Counted from the first letter of the stretch, positions 9,373-18,983 are shown. The stretch is 64,000 nt of DNA from DASRHT01 sp035293765 (GCA_035293765.1 DATGMF010000044.1:124001-188000); one strand, 5' to 3'. Program-made: numbers and translations. The notes: generated by a model from the letters alone, not told the origin.

Positions 9373-10203
9373 ATGGATCCCCTTATCCTGGCCTTAATCG
9401 GTGTCATTGTGCTGATTGTGATCTTTTTCGGACTCTCCGGCATTCGGATCGTGCAACAGTATGAACGTGGTGTGATCTTTATCCTGGGACGGTTGATTGG
9501 CGCCAAGGGCCCCGGTATTTTCTGGGTCCCGCCCATTATTACCCGTATGGTAAAGGTTGACTTACGTATCGTTACCCTCACCGTTCCGCCGCAGGAAGTG
9601 ATTACGCGTGACAATGTGACCATCAAAGTGACGGCAGTGCTCTACTTTAGAGTAGTCAATCCCGGCGCTGCCGTTGTCAACGTGATGAACTTTATTCAGG
9701 CTACGACGCAGATCGGCCAGACCACATTACGAAACGTGCTGGGCCAGTCTGAACTGGACGAACTGCTCTCACAACGTAACAAGATCAATCGCGAGTTGCA
9801 AGCGATCATTGATGAACATACGGAGAGTTGGGGGGTAAAGGTGACGGCGGTAGAGGTCAAAGATATTGAGCTGCCCGTTACTATGCAGCGCGCAATGGCA
9901 AAACAGGCGGAAGCCGAGCGTGAAAAACGAGCCAAGATTATCCATGCTGAAGGTGAGTTGCAGGCTTCGACACAGTTGGCAGAGGCCGCCGGTATCATTG
10001 GAGCTCAGCCGAGCGCCCTCCAATTGCGCTACCTGCAAACGCTGACCGAGATCGCTGTGGAGAAGAACTCAACCATTGTTTTCCCGCTCCCCATTGATCT
10101 GATACAGCCATTGCTTGAGTCTATGCATCGGCAGAATGGAGCATCTTCTAAGCAGCCGCTGGATGGGCCGCGCCAGCCGGTAACGCTGCCGCCGCTATCG
10201 TAG
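9373..10203 (+). CDS. slipin (stomatin/prohibitin family, SPFH/Band 7 protein)
   Basis: 276 aa: one N-terminal membrane helix (about 5-22), an SPFH domain beginning IRIVQQYERGVIF, and a C-terminal coiled-coil rich in Ala/Glu/Lys (AKQAEAEREKRAKIIHAEGE). Slipins form oligomeric rings in membrane microdomains and are the partner and substrate of NfeD proteases. The ATG at 9373 has a perfect AAGGAGG before it; an in-frame start at 9310 would overlap nfeD and lacks a ribosome site. Forms a two-gene operon with nfeD and ends at a bidirectional terminator. Confidence 0.93.
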   Translation: MDPLILALIGVIVLIVIFFGLSGIRIVQQYERGVIFILGRLIGAKGPGIFWVPPIITRMVKVDLRIVTLTVPPQEVITRDNVTIKVTAVLYFRVVNPGAAVVNVMNFIQATTQIGQTTLRNVLGQSELDELLSQRNKINRELQAIIDEHTESWGVKVTAVEVKDIELPVTMQRAMAKQAEAEREKRAKIIHAEGELQASTQLAEAAGIIGAQPSALQLRYLQTLTEIAVEKNSTIVFPLPIDLIQPLLESMHRQNGASSKQPLDGPRQPVTLPPLS

Positions 10204-10257
10204 GGACCCGATTTATCGCGTCCGCCTGCTACAGCGCGTCCAATAACAAGCTCAAAC

Positions 10258-10306
10258 AAAAAAGGGGGAACGCCATCAGTACATGCTGAAGCGTTTCCCC
10301 TTTTTT
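10258..10306. terminator. bidirectional terminator between slipin and pyrE
   Basis: AAAAAAGGGG (10258-10267) and AACGC before the loop pair with GCGTT and CCCCTTTTTT (10291-10306), with an inner TCAG/CTGA pairing. A-tract on one side and T-tract on the other make it active in both directions. Confidence 0.85.
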
Positions 10307-10308
10307 AT

Positions 10309-11058
10309 TTACAATTCCAGGGAAGAAGTGTTTTCCCCTTGTTTGGTGCGCAGGTACTCGGCGCAAGCCCGGTATGTTTCCTCGGAAATGAGCCCCTTTG
10401 ACATGTAGTGGTTAAGCATCACATCCAGCTTTAAGATACTCATGATATTGTATCCATAGCGGCGTAATCGCTCGGTAGCGCCATGTTCCCGGTCAATCAG
10501 CACAATAACGTCTTTTACCTTGAGACCGTTCTCTTCGAGCAACGCTGCCGTTTCCAGGACGCTACTGCCTCTTGTGATGAGGTCATCGATGATCAAGGCT
10601 GTGTCGTCTTTCGTAAAGCGCCCCTCTATACCGCGCGTCCCGGTCCCTTCCGGGTGGGTGCGGGCGTAAATAAGAGGGGTATTGGTTTCCAGAGCGTAGG
10701 CTGTGGCTAGTAACAGCCCACCCACCGGCACCCCGGCGACGACATTAAAGGGATGGACGCGGGGGCGACGTAATGATTGAGCAAGGTTGATCTCCTGCTG
10801 CATCAGCTTGCTGGCAACGCGGAGCGCGGTTGGGTTCCCGATCAGGACCTTAGGATTCACAAAAACGGGTGAGCTTACCGCAGATTCGCTCACCGTAAAG
10901 TTGCCGAATTGGACTCCTCCAAGATCGAACAGGATTTGCGCCAACCAGAGGTTATCCAGTGACTGTTCTTTCGCCACTTCAGCATTGCGGTGCCCGTATT
11001 CTTCAGGGGAGAAGGCACCGCCTCCTTTCTTTGCTAATATTCTTTTGAAAGTGAACAA
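10309..11058 (-). CDS. pyrE: orotate phosphoribosyltransferase
   Basis: 249 aa. Converts orotate and PRPP to OMP, the fifth step of pyrimidine synthesis. The PRPP-binding loop ALIIDDLITRGSS lies in the middle of the protein, and the catalytic flexible-loop region around ARTHPEGTGTRGIEGRF precedes it. The C-terminal 30 residues after the barrel are longer than in E. coli PyrE. The frame opens with TTG at 11058 without a clear Shine-Dalgarno; an AAAGGAGG motif actually lies inside the frame about 30 nt downstream but has no suitable start codon after it, so the exact start is uncertain. No other pyr genes are adjacent. Confidence 0.85.
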   Translation of the reverse strand: MFTFKRILAKKGGGAFSPEEYGHRNAEVAKEQSLDNLWLAQILFDLGGVQFGNFTVSESAVSSPVFVNPKVLIGNPTALRVASKLMQQEINLAQSLRRPRVHPFNVVAGVPVGGLLLATAYALETNTPLIYARTHPEGTGTRGIEGRFTKDDTALIIDDLITRGSSVLETAALLEENGLKVKDVIVLIDREHGATERLRRYGYNIMSILKLDVMLNHYMSKGLISEETYRACAEYLRTKQGENTSSLEL

Positions 11059-11514
11059 GCAGGTGTGCGGTTTGCTTGTCCATGCCCTCTAGGGAGCATA
11101 TTCTGCCGCACCAGGGCCTATGGTATAAAGCGGTTTCTGTGCAGATCTCCCTGGTTCTTCCCCATCATCCCGCGCAATCTGCCGCAATGCCTGGAATTGG
11201 CCGGGTATTCCAAGACGCCTCTCTCTTCGCCTCTGACGCAACCCCATGACTGCTTATCTCAAAATTTAAGGAAAGCTTCAACTGGATCTGGTCAATATCA
11301 GGCGTGCTATTATAGCATCCTTTCTTGCAAAGAAGGATTTGCCATACCAGTATATCATAAGATGAATAGCTTGCGGGGGAGTGTCTACCGCAAGGTAGTC
11401 ATTGCAGCGTGGAGCGTGGCGTATCCTCTTGCATCAGCGTTACTGATATGGTACGCTACCGGATATATCGAATAAGGAAATTATGCTGTAATCCTAAAGT
11501 ACCAGGTAAGAAAA
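11059..11514. other. 456-bp divergent spacer between pyrE and the ABC-F gene
   Basis: No credible gene; one open frame here is low-complexity and lacks family features. A perfect 13-nt palindrome TGCTATTATAGCA lies at 11305-11317. TTGCAT (11429-11434), 17 nt, TACGCT (11452-11457) is a weak candidate promoter for the ABC-F gene. Confidence 0.4.
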
Positions 11515-13458
11515 ATGTCAATTGTTGCTGTGATACAGGTTGGAAAATCTTTTGCGGCTGAGCGTATATTTTCTGGCGTAAGTTTTCAGATTGAAGCACG
11601 AGATCGTATAGGTCTGGTTGGCCCCAATGGCGCAGGCAAGTCAACGCTGCTCAATATTCTGGCCGGGCGTGAGGAGGCAGATGAAGGTTCAGTCTCTCTA
11701 ACACGCAATCTACGTATTGGCTATCTAACGCAGGTGGTGGATTTCCATCCCCAAAATACGCTGCGTGAGGAGATGTTGACGGTCTTTGCAGAGTTGCATC
11801 AGTGGGAACATGAACTGCATGAGCTGGCGCAAAAAATGGCCTCTCCAACAGTGCAAGGCGATCCGCTTCTCCACGATCAATTGCTGGCGCGCTACGCCGA
11901 TCTACAATCACGCTATGAGCATGCTGGTGGCTATACATATGAGAATCGCGTCGATCAGGTGCTTGATGGCCTCGGTTTTACTCACGAGCAACAGCTCGCC
12001 CCGGTGATGCATCTGAGTGGCGGCCAGCAGACGCGCGCAGCTCTCGGCAAGCTTCTGTTACAGGAGCCCGATCTGTTGCTATTAGACGAGCCAACAAATC
12101 ATCTGGACCTGGCGGCCCTTGAATGGCTAGAAAACTATCTCTCTAGTTGGAAAGGGGCGATGGTGGTGGTTGCACACGACCGCTACTTTCTTGATAAAAT
12201 AGTATCTCGCACGATAGAATTAGCCTTTGGACGGATTGAAGAGTATCCCGGCAACTATACTAAATACCTCCACCTGCGTGAGGAGCGGATGGAGCGGCGT
12301 ATGCGCGAGTATGAAGCGCAGCAGGAGCATATCGCGCATACCGAAGAATTTATTCGCCGCTACAAAGCCGGACAGCGTAGCCGAGAGGCTCGGGGCCGTC
12401 AAAAACTGCTGGACCGTCTGGAACGGGTGGAGCGCCCGCAAGATTTTCCCGAACTGCACTTCGAGTTTACTCCCGTGACCGATAGTGGAGCCCTTGTGCT
12501 TTCCACCCACAAACTCGCGGTAGGCTATGGTGGGAGCGTAAAGCGCGAGGAACAGAAACGCAGCGAGCCGAAAATACTGCTCCAGGTGGCCGACCTGGAA
12601 CTGCTGCGCGGAGATCGCGTTGGCCTGATCGGCCCAAATGGCGCAGGCAAGACCACATTTATACGGACGCTCATCGGTGAACTGTCGCCCATTGCGGGTC
12701 AGATTCACCCTGGACACAACGTTCGTATCGGTTACTATTCGCAAACTCATTCCGGCCTCAATGGAGACCGTACGATTCTTGATGAAATTCGCCGCGTTTG
12801 TACCCTGAGTGAAGAAGGGGCTCGCAGTTTTCTTGGGCGTTTTCTTTTTTCAGGAGACGACGTGTTCAAACAGATTAAAACGCTCAGCGGTGGCGAGCGT
12901 AGCCGTGTCGCCCTGGCTAAATTGACATTGCAAGGCTCAAACTTTATGGTGCTCGACGAGCCAACAAACCATCTTGATCTGCAATCGCGCCAGTTCCTTG
13001 AGGAAGTTTTGAGCGAATACGAAGGCACTCTCTTGTTTGTCTCGCATGACCGTTACTTTATAGATCGCTTAGCTACGAAAGTGCTGGCGATTGAAGATGG
13101 CGTGCTGATCCCTTACCTGGGCAACTATACCGATTATCGCACCCGCAAAAATCCGATTGTGCTGGATGTGCCTGCACCGGTCAAGGAGGCCGCGAAAACA
13201 AAGCCTCAATCTCTAGCCTCCCCGGCGAAATCTGCGACGAAAAAGGGCAAGATAAAGGAACGCACCATAGAGGATATAGAACGGGATATTGAGAAGGCGG
13301 AAGCGCAGCTCAAATCAATAGAAGGATCTTTGTCCCAGGCGGCCCTCAAGGCCGATGCGGAGCAGCTTACACAATTATCAGCCGATTATGAAAAGACAAA
13401 GGCGCATGTTGATGCACTGCTGCTGGAATGGGAGCGCCTCGCGGACGCTGTGAGCTAA
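11515..13458 (+). CDS. ABC-F family ATPase (ribosome-associated)
   Basis: 647 aa with two ABC domains and no membrane segments. First domain: Walker A GPNGAGKST at 36-44, signature LSGGQQTRAALG, Walker B LLLLDEPTNHLDL. The inter-domain linker (about 240-320) is long, Arg/Glu-rich and helical, the P-site tRNA interaction motif of ABC-F proteins. Second domain: GPNGAGKTT, LSGGERSRVALAKL, MVLDEPTNHLDL. A lysine-rich linker and C-terminal coiled coil (about 560-645) follow, as in Uup or YdiF. ABC-F proteins act on the ribosome exit site, in translation fidelity or antibiotic protection; which applies here cannot be told. ATG at 11515 directly opens the first domain. Confidence 0.92.
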   Translation: MSIVAVIQVGKSFAAERIFSGVSFQIEARDRIGLVGPNGAGKSTLLNILAGREEADEGSVSLTRNLRIGYLTQVVDFHPQNTLREEMLTVFAELHQWEHELHELAQKMASPTVQGDPLLHDQLLARYADLQSRYEHAGGYTYENRVDQVLDGLGFTHEQQLAPVMHLSGGQQTRAALGKLLLQEPDLLLLDEPTNHLDLAALEWLENYLSSWKGAMVVVAHDRYFLDKIVSRTIELAFGRIEEYPGNYTKYLHLREERMERRMREYEAQQEHIAHTEEFIRRYKAGQRSREARGRQKLLDRLERVERPQDFPELHFEFTPVTDSGALVLSTHKLAVGYGGSVKREEQKRSEPKILLQVADLELLRGDRVGLIGPNGAGKTTFIRTLIGELSPIAGQIHPGHNVRIGYYSQTHSGLNGDRTILDEIRRVCTLSEEGARSFLGRFLFSGDDVFKQIKTLSGGERSRVALAKLTLQGSNFMVLDEPTNHLDLQSRQFLEEVLSEYEGTLLFVSHDRYFIDRLATKVLAIEDGVLIPYLGNYTDYRTRKNPIVLDVPAPVKEAAKTKPQSLASPAKSATKKGKIKERTIEDIERDIEKAEAQLKSIEGSLSQAALKADAEQLTQLSADYEKTKAHVDALLLEWERLADAVS

Positions 13459-13476
13459 CCGGCGAGCATCGGCGCA

Positions 13477-15216
13477 TCATTTGCGTGTACCGCGTACCAG
13501 ACCGCTGATAAGTCCGCCTGCTCCTACAATCGGCGGTAATACTGCTGCGCTCGCAAGCCATAAGGCAAAAAATACGACCGGTACTAAGATCGTCGGATGA
13601 GCAATGATCATCTGCACAATTTTCCTATAGCCTAGAATATAGGCTGCCGCAAGTAGTCCTGCGGAAATGAGAAATATCACTATAGTGGGTATGAAGAGTA
13701 AGCAGCCGTAGCGATATGTACCTCTGGCTGCATTGACACAGATCCAGGCCAATCCCAGGCTCATAAGCAAGATGCCTAAAATACTCGGTAGAGAGGGAAG
13801 AAAAATAGGCAGAATTGAGCCAGCGGTACCAATAATAAAGCCTGCAAATTGCCAGAGTACACCCATGAACAGCAGTGTAGAGCTTCTCTGCTGCTTTTGG
13901 AGTTGGCTGGTCGTTCCTCTTTTGCTTTGCGTTGTCGCAATATTTGCCATGATGTTAGTTTTGATGGCATAGGATTCAGGATTAGTCGCATCCAGCTCCA
14001 GAGAATGTTCAATAGCCTCCAGGGCGGGCTGATGCTGGCCCATACTGGTAAGAAGGAAAGCGCGCATACTCCAGATCAGAGGATTGCCAGGATCGATCTT
14101 CATCAGCTGTTCAACGACAGCCAGGGCCTCTGGATAGAGCCCGGCTTTCCCCAGTAGCTGCCCCTTGAAAATTAGTGCTGCGGGATCGTTAGGCATAATT
14201 TGCAGAACCTGCTCCGCAATATTAAATGCTTCTCCATAATTTTGGATCTGTAAAAAGTGTTGTGCCTGCTCTAGCCGCAATTTGCACTGTTGCCTGAGAT
14301 GCTGTTCTACTGAGGGATGGGGCTGGGGTCCGGTTGCTGTTTTTTGTGCGGTTGCTATAGGTGTCTGGGTGGCTGGCTGGCCTGCTATCTGGATATTTTG
14401 TTGCTTGAGCATCGCCGCACCGGGCGGCATACCATCGGTCGAAGAGAGCTGTTGCAGTGGCTGAGATGCTGTCCCTACCAGGATCAGAGGTGGTTGATCC
14501 TGCCCAAAAAGCTGTGGTCGCTGTTGCTCACCTAGATTTTTGAAGAGATAAGTATGCAGGGGACGTAGCATAATATTGCCTGTAGTAGGATCGCTGGCAG
14601 GCCCACAGAGGCCAACAATCATGCGGTAGGCGAAAAGGCCCAGCTTTTGTTCTCCTTCTTCTGGTGCAAACTCATTGCCGCGGCAGGAGCAGAGGAAGAG
14701 CCGATTTGGCTGCTGTTGTAGCTCATCCAACAAGGGAGAACCGAGCAGCGGTTTCGAATCAAATGATGTTGAACGGTTCATGCTCCAGGCGCGACCGTTC
14801 TGGAAGCAGTCAAGAATAAACAGGATATGCGCTGCTCGGCTGCGACTCATGATTTTCTGGGCAAAAGATGGAAGGTGAAAACCGGTTGCAGGATTGCGGA
14901 GGGAGGTATCTGTCAATGCTAAATAACCATCGCCGTGTTTCTCGTCTACGAAGGCATGACCGGCAAAATAGATGAAAACGGTATCCCCAGGCTCAGCGAT
15001 ATGCAGGCATGCCTGCGTCACCAATGCCTCCACGAGCGCTCGCGTCACCTGCGCCCCTTGAGCAAATTGTACATCGCTGGGAGCCCATTTGCCTCCTTTG
15101 ACATTGACAAGCCACTGCGCAAGGGCACGAGCATCGCTTTCGGCAAAGCGTAGCGGTTGAAATGCGGGATCTTGATATTGATTAATGCCTATAATGAGCC
15201 CTAAACGCCTTCCCAT
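13477..15216 (-). CDS. caspase-fold (C14-like) protease with TPR repeats and C-terminal membrane domain
   Basis: 579 aa. The N-terminal domain (about 1-260) is a caspase/metacaspase p20-like fold with the His-Cys dyad: H87 in FIYFAGHAF and C137 in LFILDCFQNG. A Gln/Pro-rich linker follows, then two or three TPR-like repeats (about 305-400; AEQVLQIMPNDPAALIFKG is typical), and four hydrophobic helices near the C-terminus (about 445-570), so the protein is membrane-anchored with a cytoplasmic protease. Bacterial caspase-like proteins serve in regulated proteolysis and some in abortive defence; no defence partner lies beside it. ATG at 15216 chosen because GAAGGAG is 5 nt upstream; a TTG codon immediately precedes it. 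Convergent with the ABC-F gene. Confidence 0.85.
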   Translation of the reverse strand: MGRRLGLIIGINQYQDPAFQPLRFAESDARALAQWLVNVKGGKWAPSDVQFAQGAQVTRALVEALVTQACLHIAEPGDTVFIYFAGHAFVDEKHGDGYLALTDTSLRNPATGFHLPSFAQKIMSRSRAAHILFILDCFQNGRAWSMNRSTSFDSKPLLGSPLLDELQQQPNRLFLCSCRGNEFAPEEGEQKLGLFAYRMIVGLCGPASDPTTGNIMLRPLHTYLFKNLGEQQRPQLFGQDQPPLILVGTASQPLQQLSSTDGMPPGAAMLKQQNIQIAGQPATQTPIATAQKTATGPQPHPSVEQHLRQQCKLRLEQAQHFLQIQNYGEAFNIAEQVLQIMPNDPAALIFKGQLLGKAGLYPEALAVVEQLMKIDPGNPLIWSMRAFLLTSMGQHQPALEAIEHSLELDATNPESYAIKTNIMANIATTQSKRGTTSQLQKQQRSSTLLFMGVLWQFAGFIIGTAGSILPIFLPSLPSILGILLMSLGLAWICVNAARGTYRYGCLLFIPTIVIFLISAGLLAAAYILGYRKIVQMIIAHPTILVPVVFFALWLASAAVLPPIVGAGGLISGLVRGTRK

Positions 15217-15446
15217 CAAGTCTCCTTCTTGTGCTTTACTCTAAACATCAGCCATTTTACGACATTGTGGTGTCTATATAGCAATAAAAGGGTACGAAAA
15301 GGTACTTTTGGGAGAGAATTTAGTAAGTGTATGCTAACAGTGGTGTGGTATGGCGCAGCCGGCCTTTTAGCGGGTAAAATAGGTGATATATGGATAGGTG
15401 AGCCAGGTCTTTCGTCATTCCATCTCTGCTGTAGGAGTTTTTATCG

Positions 15447-16052
15447 ATGCCTCGTATTATCGGATTAACCGGCAATATTGCCTGTGGTAAAACCACTATC
15501 GGGAAAATACTGCTCGAACTGGGCGCGGAACGCTATATTGATGCAGATGCTCTCGTTCATCATTTATACGAGAGCAGTCAGCCTATAGCCGTGAAGGTGG
15601 CGGAAACTTTCGGCTCCTCGATCCTCGCGCCCGATGGCAGCGTTGACCGCAAAGCTCTGGGGGCGGTGGTATTTCAAGATGCCGCAGCTTTGAAGCAGTT
15701 AGAGCGTATCGTTCATCCAGCGGTTGGGACAGCACTGATGAAAGAACTCGCATTGGTGAGCGCTGCCGGAATTGCTGTCGTTGATGCGGTCAAGCTGCTC
15801 GAAGGCGGCTCGGGCGCTCTCTGTCAGAGCAAGTGGTTGGTAATATGTCCAGAAGAACAAGAACTGGCTCGCTTGATGGCCCGCAGTAATCTCAGCCGCG
15901 AGGAGGCCGAGGCCCGTATCCGTGCTCAGCCGGACATTGCTCCAAAGCTAGTCCTCGTTGACGAGGTCATCGACAATGGCGGCTCGCTCGAAGAGACCCG
16001 TCGCCAGGTAAAAGTAGCCTTTGAGCGTTTTTGTCAGAAATTTCCTGGCTAA
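15447..16052 (+). CDS. coaE: dephospho-CoA kinase
   Basis: 201 aa, the normal length. Phosphorylates the 3'-hydroxyl of dephospho-CoA, the last step of CoA synthesis. The P-loop GLTGNIACGKTT is at 6-17 (Ala replaces Ser of the usual GGIGSGKS), the DAD substrate motif follows at about 31-35 (YIDADALVHHL), and the lid and CoA-binding region is recognisable (VHPAVGTALM; ARSNLSREEAEARI). TAGGAG lies 9 nt before the ATG. Monocistronic. Confidence 0.93.
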   Translation: MPRIIGLTGNIACGKTTIGKILLELGAERYIDADALVHHLYESSQPIAVKVAETFGSSILAPDGSVDRKALGAVVFQDAAALKQLERIVHPAVGTALMKELALVSAAGIAVVDAVKLLEGGSGALCQSKWLVICPEEQELARLMARSNLSREEAEARIRAQPDIAPKLVLVDEVIDNGGSLEETRRQVKVAFERFCQKFPG

Positions 16053-16225
16053 TTGGTCATCTATGGAAGCCATACTGCATATGCAGCTTTCGTGACTACT
16101 ATATTTTTGCGCTGGATCTTTAGTAAAAAAGTGTATTTATTTTATGACGTGTACCTTATTATAGACATAGCGAAAGTTGCATTGTGCTGTAACGCTATTC
16201 TATTCGTGGGAGTAAAAAATATGTA

Positions 16226-16254
16226 TTGACAGTTCGATGCGCGCTCCGTATAAT
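16226..16254 (+). promoter_or_regulatory. consensus sigma70 promoter of the liv-type operon
   Basis: TTGACA (16226-16231), exactly 17 nt, TATAAT (16249-16254): a perfect consensus in both hexamers. The start site should be near 16261, giving an untranslated leader of about 280 nt. Confidence 0.85.
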
Positions 16255-16260
16255 CTCTCT

Positions 16261-16539
16261 AGCGTTGTCCGACCGACTAATCTGAGCACAGAAATGCGTT
16301 ATCGTGTTTTTAGAGCCGATTCCACATTTGTGTAGAAAAATTGTTATGCTGTTTGTGAGCCACACGGCTGGCTAGCGCCGCTCAGATCATTGTGAGTTTT
16401 GTTTCAAGGGTAACGTATTATCATCGTAAATAGAGGCAGGGAAGTCGTCCTAGAGAATAGATAGTATCTCCCGTGACTCTTCTTTTACCTCTCTAGATGA
16501 AATAGTGTATTTGATATTGTGAAGGAGGCTGACTGCATC
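16261..16539 (+). promoter_or_regulatory. long, possibly structured leader of the liv-type operon
   Basis: ATCTGAGC (16280-16287) and GCTCAGAT (16380-16387) are perfect inverted repeats that would close a domain of about 108 nt. Inside, AGCCG (16314-16318) pairs with CGGCT (16365-16369), and CACA/TGTG forms a small hairpin. I do not recognise a known riboswitch or T-box consensus. Could be a cis-regulatory RNA or simple leader. Confidence 0.35.
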
Positions 16540-17883
16540 ATGCAAAAACGTTGGTCACGTATTTTTGCCCTGGCAATGGCTATTCCTCTATTGCTGGCAT
16601 TGCTAGCTGCTTGCGGTGCAGGTACTGGTGGTAATACTGGTGGCGGTAATACTAGCGGTCCTATAGTCATCAAAATCGGCTCTGATTTTCCAACGACCGG
16701 TGGAGATGCGAGCGCTGGAAAACCTGCCGAAAATGGCGCTCATTTAGCCGTTGATGAGGCTAATGCTAATCATGTCATTCCAAATGTAACTTTTGTGTTC
16801 GATCCCAAAGATGATGTTGGTCCGGCTGGTACGCACGATGGTGCAACCGGTCAGAAGAATGTGACCGATTTGATCGGTGATGCCCAGGTTGCGGGCATCG
16901 TTGGGCCGTTGAATAGTAGCGTGGCGGTCTCCGAGTTACCGGTTACCAATCAGGCACCTATCGCTCTTATCAGTCCAGCTAACACCAATGACTGTCTGAC
17001 TCAGACGAACCCTCAGAGCGAGTGTGGGGGCGCCAATAATAAGATCCCGACGTATCGGCCTACTGGGAAAGTCACCTATTTCCGTATCGCCACCCGCGAT
17101 TTCTATCAGGGAGGAGCGCTGGCTGACTTCGGTTTCAAGACAAAAGGGTACAAAAAAGTCTACATCATCGATGATACCGAGACGTATGGTGTTGGTATCG
17201 CTGCAGCATTCGAAAATGAATGGAAGAATCTTGGTGGTACAGTTATTGACCATAAGAGCGTTCCGCCAACTACCACTTCTTTTGTGAATCTGCTTACCGC
17301 GGCGGCAGCAGCCAATCCCGACGTAATTTTCTTCGGCGGTAATGACTCAACCGGCGGTACCCTCATCCGCGAACAGATGATGCAGGTGCCCGCATTGAAA
17401 AACACTCCATTCATCGCTGGTGATGGTACTCAGACCAGCGCTTTCGCCAAAGCCATTAAACCCCTGGGCGGCGGCGACGTCTTCACTTCTGTTGCGGCTG
17501 TAGATATCACAAAATTGGGTGGCGTTGCGCAGACTTTCATTTCGACATATAGTGCCAAATACGGAGCGAATAACATCTCGTCCTATAGCGGCGGGGCCTA
17601 CGACTGCGCGAAGATCATCATTCAGGCCGTCAAGACGGCCATGGCCAAAGGTGCTACGCCGCCCAAGGATTCGAGCGATGCAGCTACAGCCAAGACATTC
17701 CGGCAAGCTGTCATTGACGCTATCCAGGGGATTGACTACACCGGTGTAACAGGCCATCATACCTTTGATCAGAATGGTGATACAACGAACCGCGCCATCA
17801 CGATCAAAACCATTGGTGATATCAATGTAGGTGATGGTTGGACGACTGTCACCCAGATCACTATTCCGTCGTCTGGTAGCTAA
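16540..17883 (+). CDS. branched-chain amino acid ABC transporter substrate-binding lipoprotein (LivK-like)
   Basis: 447 aa. Lipoprotein signal peptide with lipobox LLAAC (Cys near residue 26), a Gly/Asn/Thr-rich linker, then a two-lobed periplasmic-binding-protein type 1 domain (KIGSDFPTTGGDASAGKP; AGIVGPLNSSVAVSELPV; KVYIIDDTETYGVGIA). It binds a branched-chain amino acid or other amide and feeds the LivH/LivM channel. ATG at 16540 is used since GAAGGAGG lies 11 nt upstream; an in-frame GTG at 16519 overlaps that ribosome site. First gene of the operon, transcribed from the consensus promoter at 16226. Confidence 0.92.
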   Translation: MQKRWSRIFALAMAIPLLLALLAACGAGTGGNTGGGNTSGPIVIKIGSDFPTTGGDASAGKPAENGAHLAVDEANANHVIPNVTFVFDPKDDVGPAGTHDGATGQKNVTDLIGDAQVAGIVGPLNSSVAVSELPVTNQAPIALISPANTNDCLTQTNPQSECGGANNKIPTYRPTGKVTYFRIATRDFYQGGALADFGFKTKGYKKVYIIDDTETYGVGIAAAFENEWKNLGGTVIDHKSVPPTTTSFVNLLTAAAAANPDVIFFGGNDSTGGTLIREQMMQVPALKNTPFIAGDGTQTSAFAKAIKPLGGGDVFTSVAAVDITKLGGVAQTFISTYSAKYGANNISSYSGGAYDCAKIIIQAVKTAMAKGATPPKDSSDAATAKTFRQAVIDAIQGIDYTGVTGHHTFDQNGDTTNRAITIKTIGDINVGDGWTTVTQITIPSSGS

Positions 17884-18041
17884 TTGCTCATTAAATCACA
17901 ATCCGGGGCAATGCTATTGTGTTCTCCGGTTTGTGGATAGCGTGGGAGGAGCAGTCATGCTGACTGCTCCCCCCTCTGCTATCTGCCTGGTGGAGCGGCG
18001 ATATGGTGTAGTTATTTGCCAGGAAGGCAGGATTTACAGAT

Positions 18042-18983
18042 ATGACATTGTTATTGCAGTTACTGGTCATTGGATTGGCCACAGGTGCAATCTATGCTCT
18101 TATCGCCCTGGGATATACCATGGTGTATGGCATTATCGAGCTAATCAACTTTGCTCATGGCGATATTTTTATGATAGGGACCCTTTTTTCCATTGTTATT
18201 TTTGGGTGGTTTGGGGTGACAACCACCTCGAAACCTCCTACCGGTCTAATGCTAGCGGGCATAATGATTGTTACCTGCCTGGGGGCAATGCTCCTGTGTG
18301 CTGTATTGGGAGTGGTAATTGAACGTATAGCCTATCGTCCACTACGCAATGCCCCCCGCCTCGCTCCTCTTATTTCTGCTATCGGTGTCTCGCTGGTTCT
18401 GGAAGATCTCGGCAAACTCTGGAAAGGTGATACCAATATTCCATTTCCTCAAGTTTTTCCCTCCGTTTTTCTCCATGTGGGTCCCATAGTGATTAACAGT
18501 ATCTATATATTTGTGTTTGTTGTCGCTGTTGTCTTAATGATTGCTCTGCAATGGATGGTAACAAGTACGAAGCTTGGGCGGGCCATGCGCGCCGTGGCGC
18601 AGGATCGTGAGGCTGCGGCTTTGATGGGTGTGAACGTGGATCGCATCATTTCATTTACTTTCTTCATTGGTGCAGGGTTGGCAGGGGCTGCGGGCTTCAT
18701 TTATGGCTTACAGTATGGTAGCACAATTTTTACCATTGGTTTCCAGCTCGGATTAATTGCTTTTACTGCCGCCGTGTTGGGAGGAATTGGCAACATTGTT
18801 GGCGCAATGCTGGGAGGGATATTGATCGGCGTGATCGAAGCGCTGGTAACATTGATTCCTGATACCGTTTTACCGCATGGAGGCGATCCCTGGTCACGAG
18901 CTGTTATTTTTGGTATCCTGATCCTCATCCTGGTTTTCCGTCCCTCCGGCCTCTTCGGTCAGCAAACGCCGGAGAAGGTCTAG
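18042..18983 (+). CDS. livH: branched-chain amino acid ABC permease LivH
   Basis: 313 aa with about eight membrane helices. The start TLLLQLLVIGLATGAIYAL, the GYTMVYGIIELINFAHGD motif and the cytoplasmic EAA-like loop MRAVAQDREAAALMGVN are typical of LivH. It forms the inner-membrane channel with LivM. It lies 158 bp after the binding-protein gene, and 60 bp before livM. Substrate range cannot be read from sequence; the family also carries urea and amides. Confidence 0.92.
   Translation: MTLLLQLLVIGLATGAIYALIALGYTMVYGIIELINFAHGDIFMIGTLFSIVIFGWFGVTTTSKPPTGLMLAGIMIVTCLGAMLLCAVLGVVIERIAYRPLRNAPRLAPLISAIGVSLVLEDLGKLWKGDTNIPFPQVFPSVFLHVGPIVINSIYIFVFVVAVVLMIALQWMVTSTKLGRAMRAVAQDREAAALMGVNVDRIISFTFFIGAGLAGAAGFIYGLQYGSTIFTIGFQLGLIAFTAAVLGGIGNIVGAMLGGILIGVIEALVTLIPDTVLPHGGDPWSRAVIFGILILILVFRPSGLFGQQTPEKV

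Noticed and set aside
8991..9626. 211-codon minus-strand frame across the nfeD/slipin junction
   Set aside because: Antisense to both well-supported genes; no signal of its own.
11065..11475. 136-codon plus-strand frame in the pyrE/ABC-F spacer
   Set aside because: No ribosome site at its start, no family, low-complexity; better seen as leader DNA.
16261..16539. T-box or known riboswitch in the liv-type leader
   Set aside because: No T-box sequence or recognised aptamer core found; only unassigned inverted repeats.
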